Assembly (NCBI RefSeq): GCF_012524165.2
Contig: NZ_JABACJ020000032.1
Span: 1-38,672 of the forward strand
From: Faecalicatena faecalis
Lineage (GTDB): Bacteria > Bacillota > Clostridia > Lachnospirales > Lachnospiraceae
DNA: 38,672 nt
Reading direction: 5' to 3'
In this document: positions 16,003-25,300 of the stretch, piece by piece
Position numbering within the stretch: the stretch's first letter is position 1
Layout of the letters: the number at the start of each line of letters is the position of its first letter
Program-made: the position numbers and the translations under genes
The notes under the pieces: generated by a model
The model's database searches: none
Told to the model about the DNA's origin: nothing
What the model saw: only the letters and a program-made list of their open reading frames with translations

Positions 16003-16743
16003 TTATCTGGACCTCCTTTTCTTATTCTCTTTTCTCCTTTTCACAAGCAGGATCGCAATAATCAGTATAATCATTCCTGCCGCAAATGCTGCCAGTGACA
16101 GGTACATAATGATATTGGAGTTATCACCTGTCTTGATGATCTTGATATCTTTTCCCGGCTTGGTTACTGTCGTATTACCGCCTTCCACGACCTCCGCCGC
16201 AAAACTCATCTGTAACCTTGCCAGTGTATTCTGATAATCATTTCCCTGTGTTTCACCATCTAAGGTTACCTGAAGCTCAATCTTTCCTTTTGCTCCCGGT
16301 GAAAGGCGCCCAAGAAAGAAATAATCTTCCAGTGAATTCGTTGCCTGATGAAGACCATTCTGACCTTCGCCGCCGACTGTATCACTGTTATAAAGCTCTG
16401 TTGTCTCACCCTTGGCATCCTGATAACTTAAAATATATGTGTAGGCACCGCCATTTGCTGCGCTTCCATCCTCAAGACTCTGTAGGATTTCATTGGACAT
16501 ATACCAGTTCGTATCCTTCTTCGCCGTATTGGCAAGGGAAAGATCTATCAATGCGGTATCTCCCGGCAAAAGCTGATAAACACTGGCATCCAGGTCAGAG
16601 CTCTTAAAATTGCTGCTCATCTTATTGCCATCGAAGGCGACCTGCCAGTCGGAACTCCCCTTAATCGTCTCTGCAGATGCATTTAACGGGATGGCAGCGA
16701 CCATGACCATTGCCAGAATAAAACCGAATATTCTTTTTCTCAT
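16003..16743 (-). CDS. Surface protein with atypical sorting-like signal
   Basis: A 246-residue exported protein with an N-terminal signal ending ASAETI, a beta-rich body with YQLLPGDTALIDLSLANTAK (resembling the charge-bearing strand of TasA/camelysin-like proteins), and a C-terminus of KIIKTGDNSN (202-207 is IIKTGD), one hydrophobic helix and a long Arg/Lys tail. The TGD-helix-basic layout is that of a sortase substrate, but the Leu-Pro of LPXTG is missing. It lies two bases before the next gene and 18 bp after the TasA-like gene. It may be a wall anchor or terminator for the TasA-like fibre; this is inferred. Confidence 0.7.
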   Translation of the reverse strand: MRKRIFGFILAMVMVAAIPLNASAETIKGSSDWQVAFDGNKMSSNFKSSDLDASVYQLLPGDTALIDLSLANTAKKDTNWYMSNEILQSLEDGSAANGGAYTYILSYQDAKGETTELYNSDTVGGEGQNGLHQATNSLEDYFFLGRLSPGAKGKIELQVTLDGETQGNDYQNTLARLQMSFAAEVVEGGNTTVTKPGKDIKIIKTGDNSNIIMYLSLAAFAAGMIILIIAILLVKRRKENKKRRSR

Positions 16744-16761
16744 GTCTCTCTCCTCCCTGTA

Positions 16762-17475
16762 CTACAGACTTAAAGTTCCATCTGAAGATACATTTACATT
16801 GACGCCCCATGCACTCTTTATTGCATCCTGTGCATTATGTGTCTGAACTGCATCTACATGGGCCTCCAGATTAAATGTCACCCCGTCATATCTGTAAGTC
16901 GTTGTTACCGTCGTATAACCATTTTCTGACTTCACAGTCTCCTTTGATGCCTTAGATGCAACTGCTCCGTCGATTTTAATTGTATCTGCAAAAATTGGTG
17001 CTGTCTCACCGCCTGCCAGCGGTCTTGAATAGTACAGTACGGTACGCTCCTTTGTGGATGCCCCCTTGTCTTCAATCCAGCCGTTCCCTATCAGATCAAG
17101 TAGAATCAAGTCCGGTGAAAGAGAAGTCACCTTCTGACCATCCTTCATCCAGCTCTTTGCAATACTGACACGCACATACTGGTCGATCTCACCTGTATTC
17201 TTCACCGTCAGCTCTTCTTTGTACTCCCTGCCCGGGATGACCTTTTCATCCTTCCCGACCATATCTGCAAGCAATGCATCTGAAGTCTCTTTTCCATTCT
17301 CGACCAGTGCTACACCAATCTCAGATACAGCCAGATTAGCAGTATAATTATCACTGTAATAAGAAAGTGCTGCCCTGGTACTTCCCACTGCACTTCCGGC
17401 AAGCAGGATTCCTGCGGCCGCCAGTAATGCAATCGTTGTTTTCTGTCCACGAGAGGCTTTTTTTCTACGTTTCAT
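16762..17475 (-). CDS. TasA/camelysin-like secreted protein, SipW-type signal
   Basis: A 237-residue protein whose N-terminus (basic KRRKKASRGQK, hydrophobic core, then STRAALSYYSDNYTANL) is the SipW-dependent type of signal peptide, in which cleavage precedes or lies near an A-x-S/A-Y-Y/F-S/T-D motif. The body has the VIPGREYKEELTVKNTGEID strand typical of TasA/CalY proteins, and residues 212-224 (QTHNAQDAIKSAW) form a conserved-looking C-terminal motif. There is no membrane anchor. The ATG overlaps the preceding gene's stop (TAATG). It probably forms or caps a fibre; the exact role in this operon is unknown. Confidence 0.8.
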   Translation of the reverse strand: MKRRKKASRGQKTTIALLAAAGILLAGSAVGSTRAALSYYSDNYTANLAVSEIGVALVENGKETSDALLADMVGKDEKVIPGREYKEELTVKNTGEIDQYVRVSIAKSWMKDGQKVTSLSPDLILLDLIGNGWIEDKGASTKERTVLYYSRPLAGGETAPIFADTIKIDGAVASKASKETVKSENGYTTVTTTYRYDGVTFNLEAHVDAVQTHNAQDAIKSAWGVNVNVSSDGTLSL

Positions 17476-17996
17476 TATTCACCAGCCTCCTCTCCGTTAA
17501 AGTCGGAAGTCGTATCGATCTTCTGCGTCCAGTCTGCGTAAGCTTTTCCATTTTCATCAAACTGAACTGGAGTACATTCCTGAATGACTACGACATTAAA
17601 ATCATCCTCGAAATCAGCCGGGACATTGATCTTTGCATTCAAAACAGAAGTCTTGCCGCCCGCCGGAACGATTTCACTGTAATACCAGTATTCATCATCG
17701 CCCTGACTCCATGCTCCGCTCTCACCGGAAAATTCTACATCGAATTGACTTCCGCTGAACACCTTAACACGTACATAGCAGTCATTTTCTCCTGTATTTG
17801 CGATCTCGATATGCTTCGTCCAGTCAGAAAAATCCTCTGTGATATCTGTCTTTGATCCAAGCGAAATCGGATGACCGCCCTGTGCCGACGCATTCGCTGT
17901 AAAATATGCCAGGGCGCTGTGTATTGTCATACTGCCTGCCATTATCACAGCGGCTGCTGTCAGCCAGACTGTTTTATTATTTCTAAATCTTTTCAT
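17475..17996 (-). CDS. Small TasA-like protein with SipW-type signal
   Basis: A 173-residue secreted protein with signal segment IHSALAYFTANASAQG, matching the SipW-dependent signal pattern, followed by a single beta-sandwich-like domain (HIEIANTGENDCYVRVKVFS is the family strand) and an acidic end. It has no membrane anchor or sorting signal. It precedes and overlaps by one base the larger TasA-like gene, so the two are probably made in fixed ratio. By size it could be a minor fibre subunit or assembly partner like TapA, though it has no clear sequence relation to TapA. Confidence 0.78.
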   Translation of the reverse strand: MKRFRNNKTVWLTAAAVIMAGSMTIHSALAYFTANASAQGGHPISLGSKTDITEDFSDWTKHIEIANTGENDCYVRVKVFSGSQFDVEFSGESGAWSQGDDEYWYYSEIVPAGGKTSVLNAKINVPADFEDDFNVVVIQECTPVQFDENGKAYADWTQKIDTTSDFNGEEAGE

Positions 17997-18023
17997 AGCT
18001 TCCAGCCTCCTTTACTGCGTCGT

Positions 18024-18992
18024 TTATTCTATCACTTTCTGGTTCCAATGCCAGCCGTCCTCATCATGATTGAACTGGTTCTCGACTCCATAACCGCCGT
18101 TGATACTTTCATTATACGTATTGGTAAATGCCACACCTGCGCGTTCGGCCTCGTCTGCTGCAATTACGGTACTCTGGCTTGCTGCTGTTGTCAGCTCATA
18201 GCTGGAACCGCTGTATACTTCAGTCACGGTCACCTCCATCCCCACCGGGATATTCTCAACGACTACTGACTGCTCTCCTGCCTCGGAAAAGGTGAGTGAT
18301 ACTACATTACTGTATTTGTCTGTTCCTTTTACCCCTTCAATACTAAAAACGAAAGTCGCAGGTCCAAGTGTACTGTTATATTCTGTCAGGGTCTTTACAA
18401 TTTCCAGACTTCCAAAACGCTGCTCTGCTCCGACCTTGATCACACTCTGTGCATCATAGATCCACTCATCATCTGCAGCCTCACCTGATGAATAGTACAG
18501 GTTATTCGGAAGAGAGATGAAATATGGTGTAAAACTATATTCATACTCCGGTGCTGTCACCGTATCCATCATGACCAGATACATTCCGGTCTCAAGACCA
18601 TTTGCAGTGCCCTGCCCTGTTTCCTTACTGATTACAACTTCTGCCGTAGCTTTCTTCCCATCCAGTTTCTTTGACGCTGTAGCTGCCGCATTTTCCCAGT
18701 CTGTGTTATCATCCTCTGAAAGCGCTTCAACGTCTACCCCATAATCTCCCAGCATGGTAAAATGTCTTGACTCCGATACGGATGCCACCCGATAAAGCTT
18801 TGCTATAAAGTCTGGTGCACCTGTGTCTGACGAATAAACACTGTCCGCAGGAACTGTCAAAGTCAAAGAACACTGTGCTTCCGTATCAATTGAGTCTGCC
18901 GCACTGATATTCGTCAAATGCAATATCGGAACTGTCAAAGCACAAATGAGAATGAATACTTTACTCTTTTTCATAAATTCTCTTATTTTCAC
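18024..18992 (-). CDS. Secreted pilin-like subunit lacking a sorting signal
   Basis: A 322-residue protein with a signal peptide (cleavage near ISAADS), an N-terminal beta domain with FIAKLYRVASVSE, and a C-terminal Cna-B/DUF5979-like domain (EIVKTLTEYNSTLGPATFVF ... AGVAFTNTYNES). It ends in VENQFNHDEDGWHWNQK without LPXTG or a membrane helix. Translation starts with GTG at 18990-18992, overlapping the sortase stop as GTGA, with GGAGGG six bases upstream. It may be a non-covalently held minor subunit, or be attached through an internal Lys; both are inferred. Confidence 0.75.
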   Translation of the reverse strand: MKIREFMKKSKVFILICALTVPILHLTNISAADSIDTEAQCSLTLTVPADSVYSSDTGAPDFIAKLYRVASVSESRHFTMLGDYGVDVEALSEDDNTDWENAAATASKKLDGKKATAEVVISKETGQGTANGLETGMYLVMMDTVTAPEYEYSFTPYFISLPNNLYYSSGEAADDEWIYDAQSVIKVGAEQRFGSLEIVKTLTEYNSTLGPATFVFSIEGVKGTDKYSNVVSLTFSEAGEQSVVVENIPVGMEVTVTEVYSGSSYELTTAASQSTVIAADEAERAGVAFTNTYNESINGGYGVENQFNHDEDGWHWNQKVIE

Positions 18993-19885
18993 TTCTTACC
19001 CTCCTCTAAGTCTTTTTTCGCCTGCTTCTTACGCGGCTTGAACAAATATTTCATAAGTACGATTACTAACGCTGTCACTGCCAAACCAAGTAACAAGAAT
19101 AACATATAATAGTTCTGAATCGCCTGTACCATCGTATCTGCCGGAGTACTTGCCAGCTCTTCCCCATCATAAGGAATGCTGTGGCCCCTTACCAGAAGGC
19201 GGTGTGTATTGACACCATATGGTGTACAGGTAAATAAAGTGACATAATCCTGGCCTTCTTCAATCTGAAGTGCCTTATCCAGAGTTTCATGATCATCCTT
19301 ATCGACCATGGGAAGAATCTGATCCACCTCATAAGCAAAATCTTTATTTAAAATATGTAAATAAAATCTGTCTCCCTTTTTTAACTGGTCAATATCTGTA
19401 AAAAGCTTTGCTGACGGAAGCCCTCGATGTGCGGAAAGAACACTGTGTGTACTTTCACCGCCGATAGGAAGCTTCGTACCATTGAGATGCCCAACACCTG
19501 TCTGAAGGACCTCATCGGATGTACCGTGATAAATAGAAAGCTTGACATTGATTTTCGGAATACTCAAGTACCCCATAATTCCATTGCCCTCGATGTTCAA
19601 AACCTTCCAATACTCCGTGTCCTTGATATCTGTCAGTTTTGACTGGGTACTGAAGACATCTCCAAAAATATCATTATGGTCGAAAGAATTATTAAAACTC
19701 TCTGCAGCTTCCCATGCTGCATCAAAATCCTCCGGCTCCAGCTTGCTCACTGCTTTATCGTAAGTTGAGATCAACTGTTGCTGACGATAGGTATTCCACT
19801 GATTTGAAACGGTCGGATATATTAAAACTGCGAATCCGATCAGAAATAATAGTCCAAATATAAATGTCGTTATTTTACGCTTCAT
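18989..19885 (-). CDS. Class C (pilus-polymerising) sortase, second copy
   Basis: A 298-residue membrane transpeptidase with N- and C-terminal helices (about 7-24 and 258-282), the class C topology. The catalytic triad is visible as H153 (SAHRGLPS), C220 in TLFTCTPYG and R229 in VNTHRLL. Its start overlaps the previous sortase by 11 bp. It is similar along its length to that neighbour (shared HLNGTKLPIGGESTHSVLSA-type segment), so the pair arose by duplication and has probably specialised, for example one for the shaft and one for joining tip or base subunits. No canonical DP(F/W) lid is evident in residues 66-85. Confidence 0.93.
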   Translation of the reverse strand: MKRKITTFIFGLLFLIGFAVLIYPTVSNQWNTYRQQQLISTYDKAVSKLEPEDFDAAWEAAESFNNSFDHNDIFGDVFSTQSKLTDIKDTEYWKVLNIEGNGIMGYLSIPKINVKLSIYHGTSDEVLQTGVGHLNGTKLPIGGESTHSVLSAHRGLPSAKLFTDIDQLKKGDRFYLHILNKDFAYEVDQILPMVDKDDHETLDKALQIEEGQDYVTLFTCTPYGVNTHRLLVRGHSIPYDGEELASTPADTMVQAIQNYYMLFLLLGLAVTALVIVLMKYLFKPRKKQAKKDLEEGKK

Positions 19886-20723
19886 GATTCTTCCTTCGCT
19901 CTCTTATATACATACCTCCAATTAATGCTGCCGTAATCACTAATCCTATGATTACCCACAGAACATAATTGGTCTCCAGGCTGATGGAAGATTCCTTTTC
20001 TTCTTTGTAAGTCTCCTCGTATGGAACTCTATGTCCCCTCACCAGAAGCCTCTCTGTATTCACCCCATAAGGTGTGCAGGTCAGAAGTGTCATCAGGTCT
20101 TCCCCTTCTACAACATTCAGATTCGATGTATCATCTGGCTTTACGACACTGATCTTATCTACCTCATAACAGAGCACATCATCTAATACATGAATCATAA
20201 AATGATCGCCCTTTTTCAGCTTATCAAGATCTGTAAATAAAATCGCACTCGGAAGGCCTCTATGGGCTGAAATAACACTGTGGGTACTCTCACCGCCTAT
20301 TGGAAGAGAACTCCCTTCCAGGTGGCCCGCTGCATTTTTCAAGACCTCCTCTGTCGTATAATGGTAGATTGGAAGTTTTACGTCAATCTTAGGAATTTCC
20401 ACTGTTCCCATTATACCATCGCCTGTAACATTCAGACAAGACTCATAGGAACTATCCCTTTCTTCTTTTGCATCTGCAACTGCAAAAGAATCTGGAAGAA
20501 TCATCGGAACTAATGCATTGTTATAATCCTGGGCCTTCTTCCACTCTGCCTCATAATCAATGGTTCCATCTTTTTCCATCTGTGACACCTTATCATCATA
20601 ATTACTGATAAGCTGCGACTGCCTGTATGTATTCCATTTATTTGCTATTGTTGGATACAGCAGCAAGGACAACCCTATGATAAAAATAGTAGCTATTATA
20701 ATGTTAGAATATTTCTTTTTCAT
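19875..20723 (-). CDS. Class C (pilus-polymerising) sortase, first copy
   Basis: A 282-residue class C sortase. The start is the ATG at 20723, preceded by AAGGAG; a longer frame back to 20783 would run through a hairpin and has no ribosome site. The triad is H154 (ISAHRGLPS), C216 (TLLTCTPYG) and R225 (VNTERLL). Membrane helices lie at about residues 7-25 and 252-272. A PDSF segment at residues 77-80 could be the active-site lid. It directly follows the major pilin gene across a terminator-like hairpin, so its expression is probably lower than that of the pilin it polymerises. Confidence 0.94.
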   Translation of the reverse strand: MKKKYSNIIIATIFIIGLSLLLYPTIANKWNTYRQSQLISNYDDKVSQMEKDGTIDYEAEWKKAQDYNNALVPMILPDSFAVADAKEERDSSYESCLNVTGDGIMGTVEIPKIDVKLPIYHYTTEEVLKNAAGHLEGSSLPIGGESTHSVISAHRGLPSAILFTDLDKLKKGDHFMIHVLDDVLCYEVDKISVVKPDDTSNLNVVEGEDLMTLLTCTPYGVNTERLLVRGHRVPYEETYKEEKESSISLETNYVLWVIIGLVITAALIGGMYIRERRKNHEA

Positions 20724-20754
20724 ATGAGCTCTCCTTAGTGTTGTATATATAAAA

Positions 20755-20782
20755 TGCAGGGCGGGCGATCCCCCGCCCTGCA
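20755..20782 (-). terminator. Partial terminator/attenuator between pilin and sortases
   Basis: GCAGGGCGGG (20756-20765) pairs perfectly with CCCGCCCTGC (20772-20781) across a six-base loop. On the minus strand it is followed by ATTTTAT only. It begins 11 bases after the pilin stop codon. The weak U-tract suggests leaky termination that lowers downstream sortase and minor-subunit expression. Confidence 0.75.
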
Positions 20783-20792
20783 AACAAATGAA

Positions 20793-22229
20793 CTATTTGT
20801 GTTCTTTACGGCGTGATGCAAAGAACAGTGCTGCTGCAACGATCATAATCAGGCAGCCGCCGATTGTGAAGATTGTAGTACCGATACCACCTGTGGATGG
20901 AAGTGATGAAAGCTTTGTATCAATCATCGGAACAGCGTCAGCTACAATAACTGCTGTAGCCTTATCAGTCTTAGTAACTGTAACAACTGCAGGTTCAGAA
21001 TTAACACTATATCCTTTTGGTGCTTCTTTCTCTATAAAAGAATACGTACCTACATTTAGACCCTGCAGACTAATCTCACCATTTTTATCTGTTGTGAAAC
21101 GAGTAGCATCTTTTTCTGTTTCTGTCCATCCTGTAAGTTTACCACTTTCTGCAACTGCATAGTAAGTCTTACTATTTTCTTCTTTTGATACTATAAACTT
21201 TGCCCCTTCAAGTTTTTCGTTATCGTTTAAATATTCATTATTATTATCAGATGCATACTTAACTAATTGAATTGTAGCAGTATAAAGATTTTCCTTGTCA
21301 TCTCCATATTTGTTATTAGGATCATTAAGTGAGTCGCCAACTTTGATTTCATTTCCAACCTGAACATCTGTTACTGTTACATCATATGATAATTCAATCG
21401 TATAGTTTGCATTTTCATTGTCTGTAAGCAATGTTGATAAATCTAAAATAAATGAATTGCCTTCTACTGAAGCATAATAAGTTGTAGCTGTTCCAGAAGC
21501 AATTGATACCTGTACGGGCAATTTTCCATCAGCATTCACGTTATAAGTTGCACCTGTTAATGTATCTGAAAATACATAATAAGGATTAACTGCTGACTCT
21601 GGAATAAATGGTACAGTTGATTTTACCTTGTATGTAACAGTTCTACCTATTTCTGTTACTTTGTTTGCATCTTCTATATCTTCATTTTCATCTTTTGCAT
21701 ATTTATCAACTGTTGTTGGTGCTTTTTTTGCATTCAGCTTAGTTGTTGTTTCTGCTCCGAACGCTATATAAGCTGCCATAGGACTATAAGCATATCCATC
21801 CTCTTTTGCCTTAATTGCATACACACCAGGTATAGTAATAGGTGTTTTATTTTTATAAGATGTAAATCCTTGTGTAACTTTAGATAAAGCTGCCTCAATC
21901 AATGCTGCTGATGCTGGGAGTGGAGTAACTGATTTATCAATTACAGCGTTCTTATCGGCATATAAAATCAGACCTGCAATAATTTCCTGATCATGAGTAT
22001 CATCACTTTTATTAAACTTATATGCCTCTCTATAAGCAGCTGCTCCATTTTCTGTAAATGCCCATCCTGTCACTTTTGAATTATTTGCTTCAATTACTTG
22101 TGAAATCTCTAAAGTAGCATTTTCTGCATTATTAATTTCAATTCCCCCAGCTGCGAATGTTGTCATCCCCATTCCAAGGACCATAGCCAGTGTCAAGAAC
22201 ACTGCCAAAACTTTTTTAATTTTACTCAT
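20793..22229 (-). CDS. Major pilin, LPXTG isopeptide-forming fimbrial subunit
   Basis: A 478-residue pilin: signal peptide ending TTFAAG, a D2-type domain (about 160-310, with VTEIGRTVTYKVKSTVPF), a C-terminal SpaA/Cna-B domain with the E-box-like YSFIEKEAPKGYS, and sorting signal LPSTG (443-447) followed by a hydrophobic helix and RRKEHK. A Lys in the KAPTTVDKYAK segment is a candidate linkage residue, comparable to the pilin-motif lysine. Internal Lys-Asn isopeptide bonds are expected for such domains. An AAGGAG site nine bases upstream supports the start. It is flanked by the tip adhesin and the sortases, as in sortase-built pili. Confidence 0.92.
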   Translation of the reverse strand: MSKIKKVLAVFLTLAMVLGMGMTTFAAGGIEINNAENATLEISQVIEANNSKVTGWAFTENGAAAYREAYKFNKSDDTHDQEIIAGLILYADKNAVIDKSVTPLPASAALIEAALSKVTQGFTSYKNKTPITIPGVYAIKAKEDGYAYSPMAAYIAFGAETTTKLNAKKAPTTVDKYAKDENEDIEDANKVTEIGRTVTYKVKSTVPFIPESAVNPYYVFSDTLTGATYNVNADGKLPVQVSIASGTATTYYASVEGNSFILDLSTLLTDNENANYTIELSYDVTVTDVQVGNEIKVGDSLNDPNNKYGDDKENLYTATIQLVKYASDNNNEYLNDNEKLEGAKFIVSKEENSKTYYAVAESGKLTGWTETEKDATRFTTDKNGEISLQGLNVGTYSFIEKEAPKGYSVNSEPAVVTVTKTDKATAVIVADAVPMIDTKLSSLPSTGGIGTTIFTIGGCLIMIVAAALFFASRRKEHK

Positions 22230-22338
22230 ACTCTTTTTCTCCTTTTCTTTTATTTGATTCTTTTGTTACCATTAGGTACTTTTTTCTACTCTGGCAACTA
22301 CATTAAGAGTAGTTGGGCTATTAATAATCGTTTTTTCA

Positions 22339-25300
22339 TTATATCGATATGTTCGCCCCCCTCTTACGTTTGTTTTTATATAGAGCCAACAGACCTGCCA
22401 AACACATCAGCAGCGTACCACCAGCAGTATACCAGAAGATTCCTGAGCCTCCTGATTCCGGTAAGTTATAGACCGCACTATTTTTGAAATAAAATGTCCA
22501 TTTACCTTCTATCTGATTTTTAAAGACTTCTCCGTTAGTAGATGTAATTTCGGTAACGCCACCATTATAGATAGTGATAGACCATACTTCACCACTTTTA
22601 GCATATCCTATAGGTGCTTGCTCCTCTGTTAACTTGTAAGTACCATCTGGAATACTTCCTTCCATCGGTCTTTGACACATGGAATCTTGATACCATTTAA
22701 CAATACCGACATTATCAGATTTTCCATATATTGGCTGGATATTATCTCCAGACATGTCTCCAGTCCATAATTTAAACACGGCATCTGGAAGTTTTATGTC
22801 ATTTGATTTATTACTTACTTTTGCAATTTGCCATTCCATTGCATTTGTTATTGTAAAACTTCCATCATCATTTTTATTGATATTAGACTGGTAACCATTT
22901 GCCTGACCATTTACATCAACTGTTTCATTACCGATTTCTATTTCTTTTACAGAATACTCATTTTTAATATATTTTCCTTTTTCTGAATCATAGGAATAAT
23001 AATCTAAATCGGTAAATGTGTATTTCCACTTTTTATCCCTTGTTATATTTACACTTTCTCCTTCCGGTTCACCATTTTTATATAACTGAACCGTAATATG
23101 ATTTGGCCTTGTCGATTCATTATCTCCCTGCCATACCTTATTTACAGATACTTGTGTTTTTAGATTATCATCGATTGTGTTTTCTAATTTAATTGTTTCA
23201 ACACGATTATAACTAAAATTCCAGAATAAAGCCCAAATACTTGTATCGGTAAATTTCAATGTCCATCCTTTATCTGTTTCATTTAATGTTATACCGCTAG
23301 CATTACCGCCACTATTAACAGCACCAAATTTGTATGAAATATTATCTTCATTAAGATTACCACTTCCCTTAAGATAAGGCTTCATTAATTCAACAATAGA
23401 ATTAATATCCTTCTGGTTCAAACCTAAATCGTACGGTGTCCATAAAAAATAACTATTTGATGTTTCCTTAACAAGTAATATATTATTCTTTCCTAGATTA
23501 AACATGGTACCATTGTTAGGAGAATGTTTAAATATATTTCCATCTGTATAAACAGGTTTTACTTCTGTAATAGAGTTGGTAATAATTGTATTAAACAATT
23601 TATATCCTTCTGGATATGACTCCTTTACTACATAATCCACATCTGCTGGTAGGTTTACCCAAGTTCCCTTCCAATCATTTTTATCCGTTAACCTTATTGG
23701 ACTCATACCAGGAACCAGCATATCTACATCTTTATCATATTGTTCATTTCTGTTAGTATCTTCGTATAAAGTCACCTCAACATATTCTGGAAGATCATAT
23801 TTTTCAAAATCTTTCCAAGTTTTAGTAACATCTACAGATGTTGTTCCTGTCTGGATCTTTACCGCACTGTTTTTAATTTCAACAGTACTATCACCTGCAA
23901 TTTTTCCAGAAGCAGAAAAAGCTCCATTTACTAAGATTCCATCATTATCATATTCTGGTAATACTATATCGTATGCCGAACCCGTAATCGTATAAGTTGG
24001 TAAGTAGGAACCATCCTGTTGTTCTAAGATTTCAAAAGACGTTCCATATGGAAGCCCTGTAATCTGAACTGTCTGATCCTTCTTAATACCTATAACGCCA
24101 TCTTTAGTAATATAAGTCTTCCCATCTTTACTATAAGACCCTGAATATGGCTTTCCTTGAATATTCACTTGAATAGGAAACTCTTTATTTACTAATTCAC
24201 TACTTCCAGAGGAAAGTGTTTTCTTAATATACAAATTTCCAGTATTTGTAACTTTGTTTTTAAATACCGCACTTGAAATCTCATCGACATCCAATTTACC
24301 AGTAGTAACTGAATTTATCGTTGTTGTTCCTTCTGTTTCTTTATGCTTTACTAAAATCGTATTATCAAATTCTACCTCATAACCATCCAGATAGGCTCCT
24401 AACTCCTTTACCTCATAATTGTCGGTTACTTTAAAACCTTCAAAGACAGCAGATTGACCATGTTTTAATTTAAATTGCCCAGACTCATCTGTAATTCCTG
24501 CCCCTATTTGCTGGCTGTTTTCATAAATAAGGTAATTAGTATTTACTAAAGTCTGATCATTCTTCTTAATGCTAAACTGAAAGTCAATATCCGAAGAATA
24601 GTCCACCATCTCATCATTATCATTAACGACTTCTTTTGTAATCATTACGGATTCTTCTGGAATTCTAGGCATATTAAACTTGATTTTACAGTTTGAAGCA
24701 CCACCACCTCGTTCCAAGTAGAAGAATTCAAACTTATGAGAACTATAATTTTTGAATGATGTAAACTGTCCATCCCTCTTGTTAAATATACTATCTAACT
24801 TGTCATAAATCTGGCTCTTTGATAACCCTTGTTCTTCATATGCTTTATAAAAGCTCTCCCAAAGAGTTGTCTGCTTTCCTGCTGCTACGACCTGCCCAGA
24901 GTTAAAATTAATGGAACCATCAAGTTTGCCGTGTATACCACCGATATCTAGAACAAGCATTCCATCAATAAATACCCAAACATCATCATCACCACGAAAT
25001 TCGAATATCATATCTTGATTATTGATTCTACCATCTCGCGGCTGATAGAAATTCATTCCAACATTCATACCGAACCACATATCGGTGATATTTCTTGGAA
25101 TGCTATTCAGATGGTTTGTTCCTGTTTTTAGATACTCATCATTGAATGGTAAAAAATTGCCAAAGGTAAAATCTTCACCACACACTGTTCCATCATAAAC
25201 TTTAATCTGATTACCTTTGAGTACAGCTGCATTTCTCAAACTATCATAGTAATAGTATCCATCTTCATCTTTCTGGAATAGTCCACTTAGCCCTTCATAT

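Noticed and set aside
20724..20783. 20-residue N-terminal extension of the first sortase
   Set aside because: It is encoded across the GC hairpin and has no ribosome site. The ATG at 20723 has AAGGAG and starts a typical membrane helix.
22295..22315. Hairpin CAACTAC/GTAGTTG between adhesin and pilin as a terminator
   Set aside because: The stem is only seven AT-leaning pairs with no T-run on the minus strand, so it cannot be called a terminator.
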